From the NCBI GenBank assembly GCA_002434335.1, contig DJJW01000061.1, positions 1,105-30,387 of the forward strand: a DNA stretch of 29,283 bases, read 5' to 3'. The DNA comes from Lachnoclostridium sp. UBA6558. Lineage in GTDB: Bacteria; Bacillota; Clostridia; Lachnospirales; Lachnospiraceae. A program made the translations under genes and the position numbers. Below are positions 6,593 to 15,081 of the stretch, one piece after another; the first letter of the stretch is position 1, and every line of letters starts with the position of its first letter. The notes beneath the pieces were generated by a model. The model searched no databases and was not told where the DNA came from. It saw only the letters and a list, made by a program, of their open reading frames with translations.

Positions 6593-9500
6593 CTATTTCT
6601 TAACAGTAACTTTCTTGATAGCAACTTTCTTAACAGCACTCCAACTACCATTTATATTCGTTGTACCGGCTTTCGTGTATGCACGAACACGCACGTAATA
6701 AGTCTTTCCGCCCTTTAGCTTACTGATAGTCTTGTTATTTGCTGCGTTATTGCTTACTGTTACCGTCTTGGCCTCACTAAAATTACTGCTTGTAGAATAC
6801 TGTATTACATACCCAGAAGCCTTCGTATCCTTAGTCCAGGTAACCGTAAGCTTGCTTTCCTCACCAGCTTTCAAGCTGGTTATTAACGCTTTCTTCGGTA
6901 TCACAGTAACCGTAATTTTCTTTGTTGAAGCCTTATAATTATCATTTCCTGCTGCTGTAATCGTAATTGTTGCTTTACCGGTTCCCTTAAGGGTAACCTT
7001 ACCGCACTTAGAATCTATTGTTACAACTTTGGTATTAGAAGACTTATAAGTAATTGCGCCTTTTGCCTTAGCGGTTAAAGTAAACGTGCCACTGCCATAC
7101 ACCTTTGATACATTCCTTACACCGGTAATACTATTTGCTGCCTTGGTCACCTCTACGGTTACAGTATTGGATGTAACCGATGCATATTTCATACCGGCTG
7201 CTTCCTTATTCGTGTTTGTAACCACACAATAATAATCCGTCTTTCCGACTTTAGCAGTAGAAGGTGTATAGCTTGCACCAGTCGCTCCGCTGATAGCAGA
7301 TGCACTTGATGCGTTATCTGCCTCTTTCTTATACCACTGATAGCTTAATACACCATCACCGGTTGCACTTACAGACAGGCTTGTTGCAGCTGCCTTAAAT
7401 GTGTATTTTCCACCGACAGGTTGTGTTATTATCACAGGTTTTGCTGGATTATTATCCCCGTTATTATTTCCGTTTCCAGCATTTCCTCCATTTCCCGGAT
7501 CTGAAGCATCTTTCACTGTTCCGGTAAGCACAATGTTGTTGTAACCCTCCAGTGCCAGCTCAATCTTATATGCCCCTGTACCAATGCTGGAAGCAGGAAT
7601 AACGATTGTATCATTCTTAGCAGCTCCATCGGCTAAAGCAGTACCGTTTACCATAACAAGCGCTTTACGGTCCGGTTTCTCCACATAACTGAAGAATTTT
7701 GTTTTGTACTCTCCATCCTTTAATTCAATTACATAATCGCTGCCCTTAACCGCGGGTGTTTTATTTATGATAGTATCCGCCGGTGCATCCTTTGCTCCCT
7801 CCAGAACTTCAGCCGTCATCGCTACATTCTTCACCTTAAAAGTACCTGGTACCACATCAGGACCGGACAGTAAGAATTTCAGGAAGATTGGATTGCTGCC
7901 ATTGGTAAGCGTTGAATTAAGGGTAAACTTGAACTCCTGCCACTCTTCGGCTTTCAGATTCAACTTCTCTTCCATGGTTACCGCCCAGCTGTTATCCTCC
8001 TGGATATTTACCATAACAGAATTATCCTGCTGTGCTTTCGCCAGAAAACTAAGTTGATAGGTAATTCCCTTCTTAACAGAGACCGGTATATACAGCATAC
8101 TCATGTAAGTCAACTGATTGGTTACTGTCTGACTGGTAATCTCCCCCTCCTGATTGGTTGCAGGGGATACCGTACCATTATTCAGATTATTTACCCAGCC
8201 CGTTGAATCAGTCTTAATGGGTTCTATTACAACATCACTATAATCAATGGTTACATTATTATTGGTAGTACGAAGCAGTCGGATATTGTCCACTGAAACA
8301 ACGTTTCCCTTTTCAAATATAAGTGCAAATACAGCCTCTCTGTCTGTTACTCCCTTAGACATTGCAAAGTTTACCGCATAATTTTCCCTTGTGCCATTTC
8401 CTGGAACATCAAAGGTCTCCTGCATATAAACCCTGGAACCGTCCTTACTGGTAAGTACAGCGGAAACCCTGGCTGCTGTTTGGGATGACAAATCCAGCCC
8501 CAGCTGATAAATATCTGACTGCTGCAGCCATATTCCATTCTGAAAAATCTTTGCATTATTTTCATTGGCTGTTACAAATGCCCTGTAGCTGAAATCTCCT
8601 TTATCCCCTGTAACCATGTCATACTCCGGGTTAATAACCCTTGGTACATTCATTACTGCATTCTCAGTATGCCAGAAAGCGACCTTACCGGTTCCCTGAT
8701 CGAAGGAACCATTATAAATGTGGTTTCCGCCATTTTGATCCGGGTTCTTAAAGATATCTGTAGTATCCGTCTCTTCCGGTTCCACCTGTTTTACGACAAC
8801 ATTACCAATCCAGACATCCCCTGTCCCAAGACCCAGATCAAATTCCAGACGAGCAGTGGGATCTGAATCCTTATCCATGGTAAAGCGATGTGTATAATGG
8901 GTCATAGAAGTTGTCAGGTTCACTTTCTTGGATAGGCCGTAACCTGCCCAGCCATTATCTCCATCACCGCAAGGCTTGAGCACAAATTCCCTGCTGGCAG
9001 AAGCCTTTGCATCAAAGCTGATTTCATAAGTATAACCATTTGCATATGGCAGGTGCTTTATCAGCTGAATGGCATAATTCTGGTCTCCGCCTTTTGTAAT
9101 ACCTGCCTTTGCATAGGTGGTACCATCAATGGTTTCTTTGGTGACAGCAGCTTCCCCGCCAAATTCTCCTACAAAAAACTGCCAGTCACTTTCTTCCGGC
9201 TTAACTTCAGCTGCAGTCTTTAAGGTATTAAATGCAGTATCTCCAATATAATCTCCGTTAACGCCTGTGGGTTGATAGGCAGGGCTTTCAAAACTTGCAG
9301 TATCCCTGTTTGCCACCGGAGTTGTCAGATTATCCTCAAGGTTTTGATAATAGGCATCTGGTTTCTTATAAACACGGACATAATCCACTTCCATGTCTGC
9401 CGGGAGTTCGGCATTTTCTAGATTAGCTGCACTGTCAAAGGTTCCGCCCACAGCCAGATTGAAAATAACATAGAAAGGTACATCAAAAGGTGCTCCGTAA

Positions 9501-11518
9501 GTATAATTTTCTGCATTTCCCGAATTCCTGCTCCAGAAATTTTCAGCGGAGAAATAAGGTATATCATCTACCAGCCATGTTATCTTACCTGGCTCCCATT
9601 CTACACTATACAAGTGATATGCACTGATATCTGTTGTGGCATCAAAAGTATAATCTTTACCATAATAAGTATTGTTAGGCCATTGAGAACCATAATGAAT
9701 CGCTCCTCCAACCTTATCCGGTATACGGCCTCTTGCCTCCATGATGTCCAATTCACCGGAAGCTGCCCAGGTTCCGTATATGGTGGCATCAGCGGGTAAC
9801 ATCCAGAATGCCGGCCAGAGTCCTTCCTCCACCGGCAGCTTCATTCTGGCTTCGATACGTCCGTATTTGGCTGCATATAGAGTATTCCCTTCATCTGTCT
9901 TGGTTCGTATACGGGTAGAAGTGTAGGACATCCCCTCCTTTGACTCCTGTTTTGCAGTAATTACCAGCTTGCCGTCCTTTACCACATGGTTTGAATCGGT
10001 ATAATATTCTTTCTCTTCATTTCCCCAATATTCAGGTCCTCCATTGGGGTCTTTTGTTCCAAGCTGGAAGGACCATTTGCTTGTATCAAGCTCTGTACCG
10101 TCAAATTCATCTGCCCAGGCCAGATTATAGCCGGCGGCAGCAAGATCGGTACGATTATCATAGGTATAATCCACTGCCGTAAAACTGAAAAATGTATAAT
10201 TTACCGGAGTTGCCGCCAAACCATCTTTCTCAAAGTAATAGCGGATAATCTGACCGTCTGTCAAAGCAACCTGTTCCGTTACTTCCCAGATTCCATTTGT
10301 TTTCTTTGTCATTATACACTCTTTGAAAGCTGCATCTCCGATGGTAAGCCCATTGGCTTCTGCTTCAGAAGCACAGATAGCATAAAATACCTTTGCTGTT
10401 GCAGCCGCTGCATTCTTTGCCTGCTGGAACTTAACACTTGTTCCTTTTTTGCTTACAGTGATATCAACCGCTGTTTCTGCTCCATCAATTGGCTCTACTC
10501 TAACATTCTCGATGGTAACCGTACCATTTAAGTCATTTGCCTCGCCTCCAGTCCTTCCCAGGGCAAAGAATAAGATCTGTTTATCTGCGGAAGGTGTTCC
10601 CGGTGGAGTCTCTTTGCTATAATGATAGGTTACACCTGCCGTCAGACTTATAGGTTCCGCAAGCAGTCCAGTATCATCCAGTTTAAGAAAGACCTCTTTA
10701 TCTATGGTTGAGGTAATATCAAATTCTACCAGATACTCCGTGTTGCTTTTCAGCCCAAGGTCCTTTACCATGTACTGAATTCCCCATTCGTTACTGCCTC
10801 CGTGGCCAAAGTTGTTAACAGTAACCGTTGCTTTTGTTCCGCTTTCGTTTACTGAAGCACTTGAACCTGACCAGGAATCCCCCTGATACAACTCCGTAGA
10901 CTTCTGCTCTAAATCTATGTAATTAACAGCCGCAACCTCTTTTACCCTTACGTTCTCGATGGTGACCGTACCATTTTGGTCGCTTGCTTCACTTCCCTTC
11001 CTGCCGAAGGCAAAGTATAAGAACTGTTTATCTGCGGAAGGATTTCCTGCTTCCGCTTCTTTGCTGTAATGATAGGTTGCACCTGCTGCCAGATTGATTG
11101 GTTCTGCAAGCAGACCACTATCATCCAGTTTGATAAAGACCTCTTTGTCTATGGTTGAGGTGATATCAAATTCTACCTGGTATTTGGTGCCGCTTTTCAG
11201 TCCAAGGTCTTTTACCATGTACTGAATTCCCCATTCATTGCTGCCTCCATGACCAAAATTGTTAACGGTAACCGTTGCTTTTGTTCCGCTTTCGTTTACT
11301 GAAGCGCTTGAACCTGACCAGGAATCTCCCTGATACAGTTCTGTCAGTGTCTGCTCTAAATCAATGTAATTTCCTGTTGTAACTGCTGCTTCAGCACTCT
11401 GTGCGGAGCTTCCTGTAAAAACCGGTATCGGTTGTAACAACATAGCCATTACAAGCAATACCACTGCCGCTCTTTTGAAATACAGCGTCGTCTGCTTTTT
11501 CCTTTTTGCCTTTCCCAT
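6593..11518 (-). CDS. Secreted multidomain GH16 beta-glucanase (laminarinase type)
   Basis: The start is placed at the ATG at 11518 (MGKAKRKKQT) because GAAGGAGG lies six bases before it; the open frame runs eight codons further up without such a site. The product is 1641 residues. A signal peptide (basic start, then AAVVLLVMAMLLQPIPVF) ends near AQSAEA at 44. Two almost identical 149-residue beta-sandwich modules follow (50-198, 199-347), then a linker domain. The GH16 domain (about 465-718) has catalytic ELDIME (Glu589, Asp591, Glu594) and WPAFWMLP. Three more CBM4/9-like modules (about 735-1240), a Gly/Asn linker, an Ig-like domain, a Big_2 domain and a Fn3 domain ending in KKVTVKK complete it. 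It likely cleaves beta-1,3- or mixed-linked glucan outside the cell. No LPxTG anchor or dockerin is seen. Confidence 0.93.
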   Translation of the reverse strand: MGKAKRKKQTTLYFKRAAVVLLVMAMLLQPIPVFTGSSAQSAEAAVTTGNYIDLEQTLTELYQGDSWSGSSASVNESGTKATVTVNNFGHGGSNEWGIQYMVKDLGLKSGTKYQVEFDITSTIDKEVFIKLDDSGLLAEPINLAAGATYHYSKEAEAGNPSADKQFLYFAFGRKGSEASDQNGTVTIENVRVKEVAAVNYIDLEQKSTELYQGDSWSGSSASVNESGTKATVTVNNFGHGGSNEWGIQYMVKDLGLKSNTEYLVEFDITSTIDKEVFLKLDDTGLLAEPISLTAGVTYHYSKETPPGTPSADKQILFFALGRTGGEANDLNGTVTIENVRVEPIDGAETAVDITVSKKGTSVKFQQAKNAAAATAKVFYAICASEAEANGLTIGDAAFKECIMTKKTNGIWEVTEQVALTDGQIIRYYFEKDGLAATPVNYTFFSFTAVDYTYDNRTDLAAAGYNLAWADEFDGTELDTSKWSFQLGTKDPNGGPEYWGNEEKEYYTDSNHVVKDGKLVITAKQESKEGMSYTSTRIRTKTDEGNTLYAAKYGRIEARMKLPVEEGLWPAFWMLPADATIYGTWAASGELDIMEARGRIPDKVGGAIHYGSQWPNNTYYGKDYTFDATTDISAYHLYSVEWEPGKITWLVDDIPYFSAENFWSRNSGNAENYTYGAPFDVPFYVIFNLAVGGTFDSAANLENAELPADMEVDYVRVYKKPDAYYQNLEDNLTTPVANRDTASFESPAYQPTGVNGDYIGDTAFNTLKTAAEVKPEESDWQFFVGEFGGEAAVTKETIDGTTYAKAGITKGGDQNYAIQLIKHLPYANGYTYEISFDAKASASREFVLKPCGDGDNGWAGYGLSKKVNLTTSMTHYTHRFTMDKDSDPTARLEFDLGLGTGDVWIGNVVVKQVEPEETDTTDIFKNPDQNGGNHIYNGSFDQGTGKVAFWHTENAVMNVPRVINPEYDMVTGDKGDFSYRAFVTANENNAKIFQNGIWLQQSDIYQLGLDLSSQTAARVSAVLTSKDGSRVYMQETFDVPGNGTRENYAVNFAMSKGVTDREAVFALIFEKGNVVSVDNIRLLRTTNNNVTIDYSDVVIEPIKTDSTGWVNNLNNGTVSPATNQEGEITSQTVTNQLTYMSMLYIPVSVKKGITYQLSFLAKAQQDNSVMVNIQEDNSWAVTMEEKLNLKAEEWQEFKFTLNSTLTNGSNPIFLKFLLSGPDVVPGTFKVKNVAMTAEVLEGAKDAPADTIINKTPAVKGSDYVIELKDGEYKTKFFSYVEKPDRKALVMVNGTALADGAAKNDTIVIPASSIGTGAYKIELALEGYNNIVLTGTVKDASDPGNGGNAGNGNNNGDNNPAKPVIITQPVGGKYTFKAAATSLSVSATGDGVLSYQWYKKEADNASSASAISGATGASYTPSTAKVGKTDYYCVVTNTNKEAAGMKYASVTSNTVTVEVTKAANSITGVRNVSKVYGSGTFTLTAKAKGAITYKSSNTKVVTIDSKCGKVTLKGTGKATITITAAGNDNYKASTKKITVTVIPKKALITSLKAGEESKLTVTWTKDTKASGYVIQYSTSSNFSEAKTVTVSNNAANNKTISKLKGGKTYYVRVRAYTKAGTTNINGSWSAVKKVAIKKVTVKK
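10478..11371 (-). repeat. 447-bp tandem duplication encoding the first two modules of the GH16 protein
   Basis: Copies at 10925-11371 and 10478-10924 both begin with NYIDLEQ and are nearly identical over their first half. The stretch LYQGDSWSGSS to MVKDLGLKS is unchanged at protein level. They diverge towards the C-terminal end (GNPSADKQFLYFAFG against GTPSADKQILFFALG). The first half appears recently duplicated or kept alike by gene conversion. Confidence 0.9.
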
Positions 11519-11542
11519 AAATACCTCCTTCAAATTTTGCAA

Positions 11543-11900
11543 AAGATCTGCTTCTTCGGTGTGCCTTAAAACTTATTGTACCGTTTCAAAACCTTCGCCT
11601 GATGCCAGCTGTTTTCAGACACTCTCCATAGTCATTCAAGAGCAAATCTATTATAAATTGTAAAGGATTCACTATATTTGAAAAGGGTGGTAATTTTTAA
11701 AAAGGCATCCTTTTTTTATTATCCTCTATATCTAATGTCTGAAAGTAACTGTAATGTGTGAAAAGCACTCAGGAGCTCCATATAATGTGTGGTGTGAAGT
11801 CCTCTCCTTTATTTTTATTCTGGTATAGGAAACGGGATATATGGAATAACAATTTTTTATTTCTTCTTAAATTACTCCAGCAGCCATTGTAAAAAATTGT
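11543..11900. other. Divergent intergenic region between GH16 gene and the CDP-alcohol phosphatidyltransferase operon
   Basis: No gene is seen in these 360 bases. A TATAAT-like box lies on the minus strand at about 11650-11660 without a good -35 partner, so the GH16 promoter is not assigned. A short AAAAAGG/CCTTTTT hairpin lies near 11700-11715. Confidence 0.45.
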
Positions 11901-11901
11901 A

Positions 11902-11930
11902 TTGACAGAAAGAAAGGCTGCTGTTATAAT
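11902..11930 (+). promoter_or_regulatory. Consensus sigma-A promoter of the TetR/CDP-alcohol phosphatidyltransferase operon
   Basis: TTGACA at 11902-11907 and TATAAT at 11925-11930 with exactly 17 bases between them. Both boxes are perfect. The transcript starts inside the palindromic operator described next. Confidence 0.92.
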
Positions 11931-11945
11931 TTAATCATGATTAAA
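11930..11945. promoter_or_regulatory. Perfect 16-bp palindrome, probable TetR operator
   Basis: TTTAATCATGATTAAA is its own reverse complement and overlaps the last base of the -10 box. A further half-like repeat (ATCATAATTAAA) follows. A TetR-type repressor is encoded as the second gene of the operon, so autorepression at this site is the simplest reading. Confidence 0.75.
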
Positions 11946-11971
11946 TCATAATTAAATTTGGAGGTAAACGA

Positions 11972-12517
11972 TTGAAGTTATTGCCAAATGTAATATCAAT
12001 TTCCCGAATTGCATTATCCCTGCTCATGTTGCTGGTTACACCAGCCTCCGCTTTGTTTTTAATTATCTATCTCCTTTGCGGATTAAGTGATATTGCAGAC
12101 GGATACATTGCACGCCATTACCGTATGCAAACCAATCTCGGCGCCAAGCTGGACAGTCTGGCTGATTTTATTTTTTGGATTATTGTTTTTTATATATTGA
12201 TATTTCGCACGAATTTTGTAATTGACCTGTTTATCTTAAGCATTTCCCTCATTGTAGCTTTTGTCAGGCTGATTAATTTTATTATTACAAGGAATAAGTT
12301 CAAACAGTGGGCAATGATGCATACACTTGGGAATAAGCTTACCGGTTTGGTTCTGTTTCTTGTGTTTCCCCTTTGGGTCCATTTTGGCCTGGTTCCCTAT
12401 CTGCTTGCAATAATCCCCCTGCTTTCTTCCCTGGAAGAAGGAATAATCTTATTAACCACAGATTCTTATGATATAAATAGAAAAAGTATCTATCAGTCAA
12501 AGAGAACACTGACATAA
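11972..12517 (+). CDS. CDP-alcohol phosphatidyltransferase family membrane enzyme (first of two)
   Basis: This 181-residue membrane protein carries the complete family signature DG-x2-AR-x8-G-x3-D-x3-D, read as ADGYIAR, then LGAKLDSLAD, at about residues 40-66. The family joins a CDP-activated lipid or alcohol to an alcohol acceptor with release of CMP, as in phosphatidylglycerophosphate or phosphatidylinositol phosphate synthases. Substrates cannot be told from sequence. The start is a TTG with GGAGG seven bases upstream (11960-11964). It is the first gene behind a consensus promoter and TetR-type operator. A second, distinct family member closes the same operon, which is unusual. The protein is short, near the length of PgsA, but the operon context argues against the housekeeping copy. 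Confidence 0.88.
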   Translation: MKLLPNVISISRIALSLLMLLVTPASALFLIIYLLCGLSDIADGYIARHYRMQTNLGAKLDSLADFIFWIIVFYILIFRTNFVIDLFILSISLIVAFVRLINFIITRNKFKQWAMMHTLGNKLTGLVLFLVFPLWVHFGLVPYLLAIIPLLSSLEEGIILLTTDSYDINRKSIYQSKRTLT

Positions 12518-12564
12518 TTCGAAACCTTAAATTAAAATACTTATAGGAAAGAGGAAACGTAAAA

Positions 12565-13152
12565 ATGAATGAAAATGCAGGTGCAAAAGAACGGATTATG
12601 GAGGTAGTGGTAAAGCTTTTACAAGAGCAGAAGGACATAGACAAGATAACCAACAGACAAATTGCCGAAATGGCCGGTGTGAACAGTGCACTGATCAATT
12701 ATTATTATCAGTCAAAGGAAAATCTTGTTAACATAGCCGTAGGTTACTGTATGGAGGATATAGCTGAAACCATTTTGAAAAAGTCATCAGATGAAAAGCA
12801 TCCGGTTTACCGGGTCAAAAATCTGGTAAAAGCCATATCCGGATTTGCTTTCAGTAACTATACCTTTGCAGAAATTGCCTTTTCCTCGGAATTAAAGCAT
12901 GGGAGTATTAATACCATTCAAATTATCATTCCATTACTAAAAGAGATCTTCGGAGATAAAAAGACGGACACTGAATTAAAATTAATGGCATTCCAACTTA
13001 TCATTCCGATGCAGGTCATGTTTTTAAATGCCACCGAATACGCCAATTATTTATATTATGATATTTGGGATACCAATTCCAGAAATGAATTACTGGATAA
13101 GTTAGTGAATAACATCTTTGATAATTCTTACGAAGATCTGATGTTAAAGTAA
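12565..13152 (+). CDS. TetR/AcrR family transcriptional regulator
   Basis: This 195-residue regulator has an N-terminal helix-turn-helix of TetR type. AKERIMEVVVKLL is followed by TNRQIAEMAGVNSALINYYY, then QSKENLVNIAV, at about residues 8-62. The C-terminal ligand-binding part is all-helical and divergent. It lies 47 bases after the first CDP-alcohol phosphatidyltransferase in the same operon, and the operon promoter carries a perfect palindrome. Autoregulation of the operon in response to a lipid or a small hydrophobic ligand is likely but inferred. Its stop codon is the first of four tandem 18-bp repeats, each carrying an in-frame TAA. Confidence 0.93.
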   Translation: MNENAGAKERIMEVVVKLLQEQKDIDKITNRQIAEMAGVNSALINYYYQSKENLVNIAVGYCMEDIAETILKKSSDEKHPVYRVKNLVKAISGFAFSNYTFAEIAFSSELKHGSINTIQIIIPLLKEIFGDKKTDTELKLMAFQLIIPMQVMFLNATEYANYLYYDIWDTNSRNELLDKLVNNIFDNSYEDLMLK

Positions 13153-13215
13153 AATTTGGCATTGAAGTAAGCTTTTGCGTTGAAGTAAGCTTTGGTGTTA
13201 AAGTAAGCTTTTGTC
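13144..13215 (+). repeat. Four-copy 18-bp tandem repeat spanning the TetR stop codon
   Basis: Units at 13144-13161, 13162-13179, 13180-13197 and 13198-13215 have the form TTRAAGTAAGCTTTTGYG. The first copy contains the last codons and TAA of the TetR gene. Because 18 is a multiple of three, every unit carries a TAA in the same frame, giving a ladder of four stops. Confidence 0.9.
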
Positions 13216-13403
13216 TCGGCTTGCCTGCAGCGACATTTTGAATTTTCAAAGATTTTTTTGCTGTCAGGATAATGAAACCATTGTTAGTTACCATTGAGAA
13301 GCACATGCACTCTATAAGCACCTCAAAAACGAGCATTATAATGCTCATTCTAAGCTTTTTCATCAAACTTTGTGCCGCCCGGAGCGGAGAATTGGAGGAA
13401 ATA

Positions 13404-13823
13404 ATGAGAATTGAAGTGAGGTATTTTACAAAAACAGGTCATACGAAGAAACTTGCAGAAGGTATTGCAAAAGAATTAGGAGTTGTTGCGAAATCAATTC
13501 CTGAACCGGTAGACGGGAATGTTGAGGTCTTATTTTTGGGTGAGGGGTTATACAGCTTTGATATAGACCCGGAAATGAAAGCCTTTATTAAGACATTAAA
13601 TCCCTCAACGATTAAAGAAGTCGTTGTCTTTAGTTCCGGATCATTTGGAAACGCTTATGCTCCCATGAAGAGAGAACTGTCTGCACAAGGACTAAAGGTG
13701 TCCTCCCAGGAATTTCACTGTAAAGGCACCTTGGGATTTATGCACAAGAACCGCCCTAATGATAAGGATGTTAACAATGCAGCGGTATTTGCCAAAACAA
13801 TAGCCGGAAAATTAGGAGTTTAA
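13404..13823 (+). CDS. Flavodoxin family protein
   Basis: The start is set at the ATG at 13404 (MRIEVRYFTKTGHTKKLA) because GGAGG at 13394-13398 lies five bases before it; the open frame runs 44 codons further up without a ribosome site. The 139-residue product has the FMN phosphate loop TKTGHTKKLA at residues 9-18 right after the first strand. FLGEGLYSFDID and VVFSSGSFGNA at the expected later strands would hold the flavin ring. It is a one-domain flavodoxin-like electron carrier or quinone-type reductase. It is followed four bases later by a membrane-anchored flavodoxin-like gene, so the pair may work together. The electron partner is not evident. Confidence 0.85.
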   Translation: MRIEVRYFTKTGHTKKLAEGIAKELGVVAKSIPEPVDGNVEVLFLGEGLYSFDIDPEMKAFIKTLNPSTIKEVVVFSSGSFGNAYAPMKRELSAQGLKVSSQEFHCKGTLGFMHKNRPNDKDVNNAAVFAKTIAGKLGV

Positions 13824-13827
13824 TTTT

Positions 13828-14403
13828 ATGGGTGATGTGAAAAAGAAAAGACTTAAGAAAGCTGTCCTTGTAATAGTCGTAACTATCGTAATTATTGGTT
13901 TGGGAAGTTTTGCAGGCATACAGTATGTTACAAGTGCAGGTAATGTAAAACATAAAAGTAACGAAACCATCCTGTCCTCCCAGGGGAGCAGCCAATCCGC
14001 ATTTGTTATCTACCAGCCAGGCCGTTCAGAGTTCGCCAAAGACATAGCTTATAATCTGGCAAAGGGTTTGAATGATGCCGGCTACGAAGTGACCATTAAT
14101 TATCCTGGGGAATTTTTGCCGTCTGATTTGGGTAATTATGATATCGTCGCATTGGGAACCACTGTTTACAACGGTAACTTTTCACCGGTACTTGGCGACT
14201 ATATATCAGGTATCAAAAATATTGACAATAGCAAGGTTTTGATTTATTCTACAGGCATGATGACTGATAATACCTCTGAACTGGACGAATTAAGCAAACT
14301 TCTGTATAGAAAAGCAGATTACGTGGAGAAATTTTATTCCAATGAACAAGAGACGGAAGTTAAAAGGGCCTATGAGTTCGGCACTTCCATAGGTGAACCC
14401 TGA
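13828..14403 (+). CDS. Membrane-anchored flavodoxin-like protein
   Basis: This 191-residue protein has a basic N-terminus and one hydrophobic helix (AVLVIVVTIVIIGLGSFAG, about residues 13-31). A linker and a flavodoxin-fold domain follow (about 55-185). Strands read SAFVIYQPGRSEFAKDIA, VTINYPGE, YDIVALGTTVYNGNFSP and KVLIYSTGMMTD. The phosphate loop (YQPGRSEFA) keeps the family position but lacks the usual T-x-T-G-x-T, so flavin binding may be altered. By the helix and charge pattern the domain may lie outside the cell, which would be odd for a flavodoxin. It begins four bases after the soluble flavodoxin with AGGAG upstream, and its TGA overlaps the next ATG. Confidence 0.75.
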   Translation: MGDVKKKRLKKAVLVIVVTIVIIGLGSFAGIQYVTSAGNVKHKSNETILSSQGSSQSAFVIYQPGRSEFAKDIAYNLAKGLNDAGYEVTINYPGEFLPSDLGNYDIVALGTTVYNGNFSPVLGDYISGIKNIDNSKVLIYSTGMMTDNTSELDELSKLLYRKADYVEKFYSNEQETEVKRAYEFGTSIGEP

Positions 14404-14996
14404 TGAAGGGCCTCCTTATTAAAAATAGCGCCAATGCCCTTACGGTTTTAAGAGTGATATTTACCCCCATAATACTATTTGTTGCAAATAGCATGTTGGC
14501 CGGAAGCCACACCCAGAACCTTTTTATTCTTTTTGCATTTCTATACCTTATTATTTGCTCCAGTGATTACTTTGATGGAAAAACTGCCCGCAAGTATGGT
14601 ATTGAGTCCAGATTTGGTGCTATATTTGATTTAATCGCAGATTTTACTTTTGTAGTGTTCATGCACATTGTTATGATACTATATGGGATAATTCCAGCCT
14701 GGTTTATGTTTGTCATTGTAGATCGTTTTTTTAATTTTATTATTACCTCCAGGATTGAGAATGACTGCACAGATCAGGGCTTTAAACCCAAATTTGATAA
14801 GCTGGGGAAATACCTCTCAGCAGTTATGTATATTTTACCGTTAATCACGGCAGCCGACTACTGCTTTTTGGGTCAGCGGTTATATCTTACCAGCACGTTG
14901 GTATATGGCATTACAGGGATATCTATTATAACTTCATATTCCAGAATAAGAAATATTAGATCAGCAATTGCCCCAAAGGCTCACGATATAAAATAG
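14403..14996 (+). CDS. CDP-alcohol phosphatidyltransferase family membrane enzyme (second of two)
   Basis: This 197-residue multi-helix protein has the intact signature at about residues 54-82: FDGKTAR, then FGAIFDLIAD, giving DG-x2-AR-x8-G-x3-D-x3-D. Its ATG overlaps the TGA of the membrane flavodoxin gene (TGATG), so translation is coupled. It differs clearly from the first family member in the operon, so the two probably use different acceptors or act in succession. Known family products include PG-phosphate, PI-phosphate, PS, PC and archaetidyl lipids; the product cannot be chosen here. A specialised lipid made under TetR control is the most economical idea. Confidence 0.88.
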   Translation: MKGLLIKNSANALTVLRVIFTPIILFVANSMLAGSHTQNLFILFAFLYLIICSSDYFDGKTARKYGIESRFGAIFDLIADFTFVVFMHIVMILYGIIPAWFMFVIVDRFFNFIITSRIENDCTDQGFKPKFDKLGKYLSAVMYILPLITAADYCFLGQRLYLTSTLVYGITGISIITSYSRIRNIRSAIAPKAHDIK

Positions 14997-15081
14997 AAAT
15001 TGAAATAAGACAGCTGCAGGAATGCCTGGTCCGTAATTCTCAAGGGGGAGAATCAATAGAAAGGAAAAATATTTTAATCCG

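Noticed and set aside
11519..11542. Eight extra codons at the GH16 start
   Set aside because: The GAAGGAGG site before 11518 decides the start; the upstream ATG would place this site inside the gene.
12339..12698. 119-codon minus-strand frame
   Set aside because: Antisense to the CDP-alcohol phosphatidyltransferase and TetR genes, which have clear motifs on the plus strand.
13272..13403. Extended N-terminus of the flavodoxin
   Set aside because: The family start and the GGAGG site place the start at 13404; the 44 extra residues match no flavodoxin feature.
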